From Roseovarius nanhaiticus (lineage in GTDB: Bacteria; Pseudomonadota; Alphaproteobacteria; Rhodobacterales; Rhodobacteraceae), in assembly GCF_900156535.1 (NCBI RefSeq), contig NZ_FTNV01000006.1, positions 1 through 48,408 of the forward strand: a stretch of 48,408 nt of DNA, read 5' to 3'. Positions 44,866 through 48,408 of this stretch are shown here, one piece after another (position 1 is the stretch's first letter; each line of letters begins with the position of its first letter). The position numbers and the translations under genes were made by a program. The notes below the pieces were generated by a model, which was not told the origin of the DNA, made no database searches, and worked only from the letters and a program-made list of their open reading frames with translations.

Positions 44866-45141
44866 ATGGCGAAGCGCCGGAACTTTACAGACAAGTTTAA
44901 AGCCAAGGTGGCGTTGGAAGCGCTGCGTGGCGATAAGACCGTGCAGGAGATCGCAGCAAAGCATCAGTTGCACCCGAACCAGGTCAGCACATGGAAACGG
45001 CAAGCTATCGACGGGACGGCTGATGTGTTTTCTGGTGGCAAGCAGAGCGGCCCGACGGAAGCGGAGGTCAAAGAACTGCATGCCAAGATTGGGAGGCTGG
45101 CCGTCGAGAATGATTTTTTGTCCGAAGGGCTGAAGCGGTGA
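44866..45141 (+). CDS. IS3-family transposase OrfA
   Basis: A 91-aa DNA-binding component: helix-turn-helix KVALEALRGDKTVQEIAAKH plus HPNQVSTWKRQAIDG, then a leucine-zipper-like helix (EVKELHAKIGRLAVENDFL). A T-TTT-TTG slippery heptamer at 45114-45120 lies in the proper phase for a -1 shift, and the -1 frame is open into orfB, so an OrfAB fusion transposase can be made. Confidence 0.93.
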   Translation: MAKRRNFTDKFKAKVALEALRGDKTVQEIAAKHQLHPNQVSTWKRQAIDGTADVFSGGKQSGPTEAEVKELHAKIGRLAVENDFLSEGLKR

Positions 45142-45992
45142 GCCCGGCAGAGAAACGCTCCATGATCAAGCGGGATCACCCTGAGCTGAGCATCAGCCAG
45201 CAGTGCAAACTGGTGCGGCTATCGCGGTCGGCGTTTTATTCTACGCCCGTCGGGATCGACGCGGATACGCTGGCCATGATGAAAGAGATTGACCGGGTCT
45301 TCACCAAATATCCGTTCTTCGGCAGTCGTCAGATCGCTGCCTATCTACGAAGAGAGGGCACAGTAGTCGGGCGTCATCGCGTCAGGCGATTGATGGCGAA
45401 GATGGGCTTGGAGGCAATCTACAAACGCCCCCGAACCAGCCAACCGCACCCGCAGCACCCGGTCTATCCGTATCTGCTTCGAGGCATGCAGATCGACCGC
45501 CCCAATCAGGTCTGGTGCGCTGATATCACGTTCGTGCCGGTCAAGAACGGCTTCCTGTATCTGGTCGCGATCATGGATTGGGCTACGCGCAAGATGCTGA
45601 GTTGGAGACTGAGCAACACGATGCACGCAGACTTTTGCATAGACGCTTTGAATGAAGCCATTGCCAAACACGGTACACCGGAGATCATGAATACGGACCA
45701 AGGATCACAGTTCACGGGATCGGCCTGGATCAAAACGCTGACCGAGGCTGGCGTGCGCATCTCAATGGATGGACGCGGACGCTATCTGGACAACATCTTC
45801 ATCGAGCGATTGTGGCGATCCCTGAAGCAGGAAGCGATCTATCTCGAAGAGATCAATGACGGCTTCCAAGCCCGGCATGTCATCAAGAACTGGATGGCAT
45901 TCTACAACGCAGAGCGGCCCCATTCCGCGCTTGATCGGCAAACGCCTGACGACGCATACTGGACCGGCTTGGAAGAGCAAAAGGCAGCATGA
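45138..45992 (+). CDS. IS3-family transposase OrfB (DDE integrase domain)
   Basis: A 284-aa catalytic part starting at GTG 45138, overlapping orfA by four bases. An HTH_21-like segment (YPFFGSRQIAAYLRREG) precedes the rve core, whose acidic triad is Asp in WCADITF, Asp in NTDQGSQFT and Glu in IFIERLWRSLKQE. The C-terminus is complete, with YNAERPHSALDRQTPDDAYW. No lesion is visible, so the element may be active. Confidence 0.94.
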   Translation: MSPAEKRSMIKRDHPELSISQQCKLVRLSRSAFYSTPVGIDADTLAMMKEIDRVFTKYPFFGSRQIAAYLRREGTVVGRHRVRRLMAKMGLEAIYKRPRTSQPHPQHPVYPYLLRGMQIDRPNQVWCADITFVPVKNGFLYLVAIMDWATRKMLSWRLSNTMHADFCIDALNEAIAKHGTPEIMNTDQGSQFTGSAWIKTLTEAGVRISMDGRGRYLDNIFIERLWRSLKQEAIYLEEINDGFQARHVIKNWMAFYNAERPHSALDRQTPDDAYWTGLEEQKAA

Positions 45993-46057
45993 AACCTAAA
46001 CCCGATACACCTTAGAAACGCTGCAAACCTGTCCGAAAAAGTGGGACCACTTCACAT

Positions 46058-46502
46058 GTCGTTGTTTTTTCTGCTGCTGCGCCGGTGGAGTTCGGCGCTC
46101 TACATGATGATCACCGTTGGTGGGGGCATCTTGATCAGCAGTTTCGCCAAGGATTTCTTCGGTCGCCCGCGACCTGACCTCGTGCCCCACGAGTCGATCG
46201 TTCATACCGCCAGCTTTCCATCGGGCCACTCCATGATGGCCGCGATCGTGTACCTGACGCTGGGCGTTCTGATCGCCCGAGTGCAGCCCAAATTCATCCT
46301 GAAGCTCTACGTCATGATCGTGGCAAGCGTTCTGACGCTGTGCGTGGGTATCAGCAGAATCTACATGGGCGTTCATTGGCCCACCGATGTCGCGGCAGGC
46401 TGGCTTGCCGGGGGGGCGTGGGCGATGATCTGTCTGATTGTGGCCCGCATCCTGGCGCAGCGCGGACATATCGAGGAAGAAGTCGTCGAAGAGGCCGGAT
46501 AA
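46058..46502 (+). pseudogene. PAP2-family phosphatase, 3' part
   Basis: Carries all three catalytic motifs of the PAP2/lipid phosphate phosphatase superfamily: KDFFGRPRP, PSGHS and SRIYMGVHWPTD, with four transmembrane segments. A frame beginning in the insertion element at 46041 (GPLH then MSLFF) could give a shortened protein if transcribed, but it lacks the first helices. Joined to 44513-44799 it gives a 243-residue protein. Likely substrate: undecaprenyl pyrophosphate or phosphatidic acid. Confidence 0.88.
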
Positions 46503-46503
46503 G

Positions 46504-46527
46504 GCGGGCAACGCTGCGCCTGCCCGC
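46504..46527. terminator. Hairpin between convergent PAP2 and phospholipase D genes
   Basis: GCGGGCA (46504-46510) pairs with TGCCCGC (46521-46527) around a 10-base loop. No T tract follows on either strand, so it is a weak candidate. Confidence 0.4.
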
Positions 46528-46549
46528 AGACCGGCTCACAGCACCCCGG

Positions 46550-48148
46550 TTAGTGTCGAGGGCCCCCGCCCTTGCGCAAGGTCCACGCCTTCCACCCCAG
46601 ATATGCCAACGCCGCCGCACCGGCCATGAATGCCAGATGCCTGGGCCGCACGCCTTGCCCCGTCGAGGTTGACTGCCCCGGCAAATAACGCGGATCCAGC
46701 AGGCGTGTGTCGGCAAGGAAGCTGCCTCTCCAATTCTCGTCCCCCGGCACGATGTCGCGCAGGCCGCGTCCCTCTGGCGCGTTCAGGCTCTCAATCGCTG
46801 CGATGAGTGTGCCCTTTTCCTGCAAGGCCGCGTCAAAGACCTCAGGCGATACATCCAGATGTTCGGACAACAGGCGGGTGCGGAAACCGTCAATCAGATC
46901 GCCCGGCCCCTCAATGGCCACATCGCACTCGGTATCAAATCCCATGGAACGGTCGTTCAGATTGCTGGATCCAAGACGCAGGATACGGTCATCGACGATC
47001 ATGATCTTGGCGTGGACATAGATCGGCTCGCCCGCGCTGTTTGCAGGATAATGGATGCGGAAACGGTCGCCTTTACCAGCCTTTTTCAATCGCTCGATCA
47101 TACGGCCGCGCAAGACGTTCATCGCATCGTCTTCCAGCTGCGACTCGGCCTCGACGGGGTTGATCACCACGATTTCGGGACCGTCCTCCTCGGCCAGACG
47201 CCTTTCCAGCGCTGCGCAAATCTTCTCGGCGGCGAAATATTGGGATTCGATGTAGATCGCCTGTGTCGCCACCTCGATACAGCGCAGATACAGCGCCTCG
47301 ACCTCGTTCGTCAGCGCCGCGCCATCATATGGCGGCTCGGTGCGCGCGATTGCGACCTGAATGTCCGTCGCATCCGCCTCCAGCGTGTCGGGCCACGCCA
47401 TCTGGTCCGCAGGATCCGGGCGCGCCAGTTCCTCGCCAGTGGCGCGGTACCAGCGCATGCGCGACAGCTCGGCCAGAGCCGATGCCGCGGGGCCGGTCAT
47501 CGCGGAGGTCGCATCATGCCAGGGGCCCGACAGCGTGCCGTCCTTGCGCACTCGTCTGGGATCATCCGGCTTGTGATCCGATGTGTCCCACCGGTCCTCG
47601 GTCGCGTCGATACCGCCGCAGAAGGCCAGGCTGTCATCGGCCACAACGATCTTTTGGTGATGGCACGCCCCGAACGGATGATGTCCGTCGAGCGCAAAAT
47701 GGATACGGTCGCTGCCGAATGTCGCCAAGGCCAGCGAAGGCAGAACCGCGCCCGGCGCCGCAAGAACCGCGCCGTTCCACTTCAGCAAATAGACATTCAG
47801 ATCGGGCGATTGCTCGACCACCGCCTCGATGAAACCGCCCAGCTGGTTCGGAAGCCCGTCGGGTGCCAGCCCGTTCTCATCGCTCTCGCCCGGCAGCATT
47901 TCCAGTTCGAAATCAAAATCCCAGCCAATGAGCAAAAGCTCTTTTCGCGCCGCGGTAAAGACCCGGCGCAAGATGCGAAAGTAATCGGCCGCATCGACGA
48001 TCAGACACATCTTGTCTGCGCGCGCGATCCGCCAGCACGTCGTGTCAGGCTCAAAGATGGGCGGGACGTCTTTCAACGCAGCTCGGTCCGCTTTGGCTGG
48101 CTCCGGGTTTGCCTCGGCGCGGTTAGATTTCACATCACTCTCCATCAT
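46550..48148 (-). CDS. Phospholipase D-family protein (two HKD motifs)
   Basis: A 532-aa protein of the PLD superfamily. The first HKD motif is HHQKIVVADDSLAFCGG (His164, Lys166, Asp171); the second is HAKIMIVDDRILRLGSSN near residue 410. The two half-sites form one active centre for phosphodiester hydrolysis or transphosphatidylation. A C-terminal hydrophobic segment (HLAFMAGAAALAYLGWKAW) may anchor it to the membrane. The order resembles plant-type PLD rather than cardiolipin synthase, which has N-terminal helices. The start is uncertain: ATG 48181 and 48262 are in frame, but the predicted promoter at 48204-48228 would exclude 48262. Confidence 0.87.
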   Translation of the reverse strand: MMESDVKSNRAEANPEPAKADRAALKDVPPIFEPDTTCWRIARADKMCLIVDAADYFRILRRVFTAARKELLLIGWDFDFELEMLPGESDENGLAPDGLPNQLGGFIEAVVEQSPDLNVYLLKWNGAVLAAPGAVLPSLALATFGSDRIHFALDGHHPFGACHHQKIVVADDSLAFCGGIDATEDRWDTSDHKPDDPRRVRKDGTLSGPWHDATSAMTGPAASALAELSRMRWYRATGEELARPDPADQMAWPDTLEADATDIQVAIARTEPPYDGAALTNEVEALYLRCIEVATQAIYIESQYFAAEKICAALERRLAEEDGPEIVVINPVEAESQLEDDAMNVLRGRMIERLKKAGKGDRFRIHYPANSAGEPIYVHAKIMIVDDRILRLGSSNLNDRSMGFDTECDVAIEGPGDLIDGFRTRLLSEHLDVSPEVFDAALQEKGTLIAAIESLNAPEGRGLRDIVPGDENWRGSFLADTRLLDPRYLPGQSTSTGQGVRPRHLAFMAGAAALAYLGWKAWTLRKGGGPRH

Positions 48149-48203
48149 TGGGGCCTGCCACGCTGCGATCCCCCGAAGCATCGAGATTGGGTGCTGAATG
48201 AGC

Positions 48204-48228
48204 AACCGGACCGGCGCGGAAGGGTTCC
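48204..48228 (-). promoter_or_regulatory. GGAAC-N16-GGTT promoter-like sequence for the phospholipase D gene
   Basis: On the minus strand GGAAC (48228-48224), 16 bases and GGTT (48207-48204) resemble the general-stress consensus, placing a transcript start about 50 bases before ATG 48148. Confidence 0.3.
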
Positions 48229-48408
48229 AGCGATAGACCTTAAAGCTGTCACGAGCGACCATTCTTACGTCACATCACCTTGCGATGCCAACTTCCGGCC
48301 GAAACCCGATGGCCGGTGTTGTCACGTTAACGCCCTGCACATTGCTGGCCGAGGGTTGTCAGCGTAGTTGGTGGCGATGCGAAATCAAGACATCCGCTAC
48401 AAGCGCCA

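Larger units (their letters stand above)
44800..46054 (+). mobile_element. Complete IS3-family insertion sequence (1,255 bp)
   Basis: The ends are imperfect 26-bp inverted repeats (44800-44825 and 46029-46054), both starting TGAAGTGGTCCCA and both closing CGGACAG, 20 of 26 positions identical. The flanks carry a 3-bp direct repeat CAT (44797-44799 and 46055-46057). A second inverted pair, CTAAGGTGTATC, lies inside (44830-44841 and 46004-46015). It encodes orfA and orfB in the -1 arrangement. Deleting the element and one CAT rejoins the PAP2 gene in frame, confirming the boundaries. A hairpin (GTATCCC/GGGATAC, 44837-44861) covers the orfA ribosome site and may limit translation from outside transcripts. 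Confidence 0.93.

Noticed and set aside
46859..48367. A 500-codon plus-strand frame opposite the phospholipase D gene
   Set aside because: The minus strand has both HKD motifs. The plus-strand frame shows only composition-driven repeats.

Overview
The window looks like a chromosomal accessory region of a GC-rich marine alphaproteobacterium of the Rhodobacteraceae (Roseobacter group). This rests on the codon usage and on the gene families: TAXI/TRAP and Dpp-type ABC uptake operons, HWE-family histidine kinases, a sulfite dehydrogenase pair, an HpsN-like dehydrogenase and a PHB-depolymerase-type esterase. No rRNA, tRNA or CRISPR array was seen. Family names come from motifs read by eye; no database search was possible.

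Layout. 1-4.7 kb: an XRE regulator with an apparently damaged start, then a three-subunit molybdenum aldehyde/xanthine dehydrogenase operon of PaoABC type. 4.9-9.2 kb: a large CheB-CheR-PAS-HWE kinase gene broken by one frameshift and two in-frame stops, followed by an intact single-domain response regulator. 9.2-11.9 kb, minus strand: a ribbon-helix-helix regulator, a PHB-depolymerase-family esterase and a C45-type acyltransferase/hydrolase whose N-terminus is frameshifted. 12-15.3 kb, minus strand: a BrkB/YihY membrane protein and a four-gene envelope-stress-like operon (22-aa peptide, helical protein, YqjE-like protein, DUF3618 protein). 15.5-17.6 kb: an intact multi-PAS HWE kinase.

18.2-25.9 kb, minus strand: a catabolic operon under a LacI regulator, with TAXI receptor, fused TRAP permease, HpcH/HpaI aldolase, HpsN-like HisD-family dehydrogenase, SDR and RraA-family lyase. 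26.7-36.4 kb, minus strand: a nine-gene operon starting with its LysR regulator, then D-2-hydroxyacid dehydrogenase, a second RraA paralogue, an M19 dipeptidase-family protein with an altered metal motif, a Dpp-type ABC importer and an amidohydrolase. Each operon carries uptake, oxidation and C-C lyase functions, and neither substrate is obvious; these are the best candidates for undescribed pathways.

36.6-48.4 kb is a mosaic: a truncated MFS gene, a DUF1648-like protein, a phytoene-desaturase-like oxidoreductase, a DUF1275 protein, a SorAB-like sulfite dehydrogenase, a ParDE toxin-antitoxin pair, a nucleoside deaminase, a DUF421 protein, a PAP2 phosphatase gene split by a complete IS3-family element (3-bp target duplication; removing the element restores the frame) and a phospholipase D-family gene. 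Several envelope or lipid genes here have upstream GGAAC-N16/17-NNTT sequences resembling alphaproteobacterial general-stress (EcfG) promoters.
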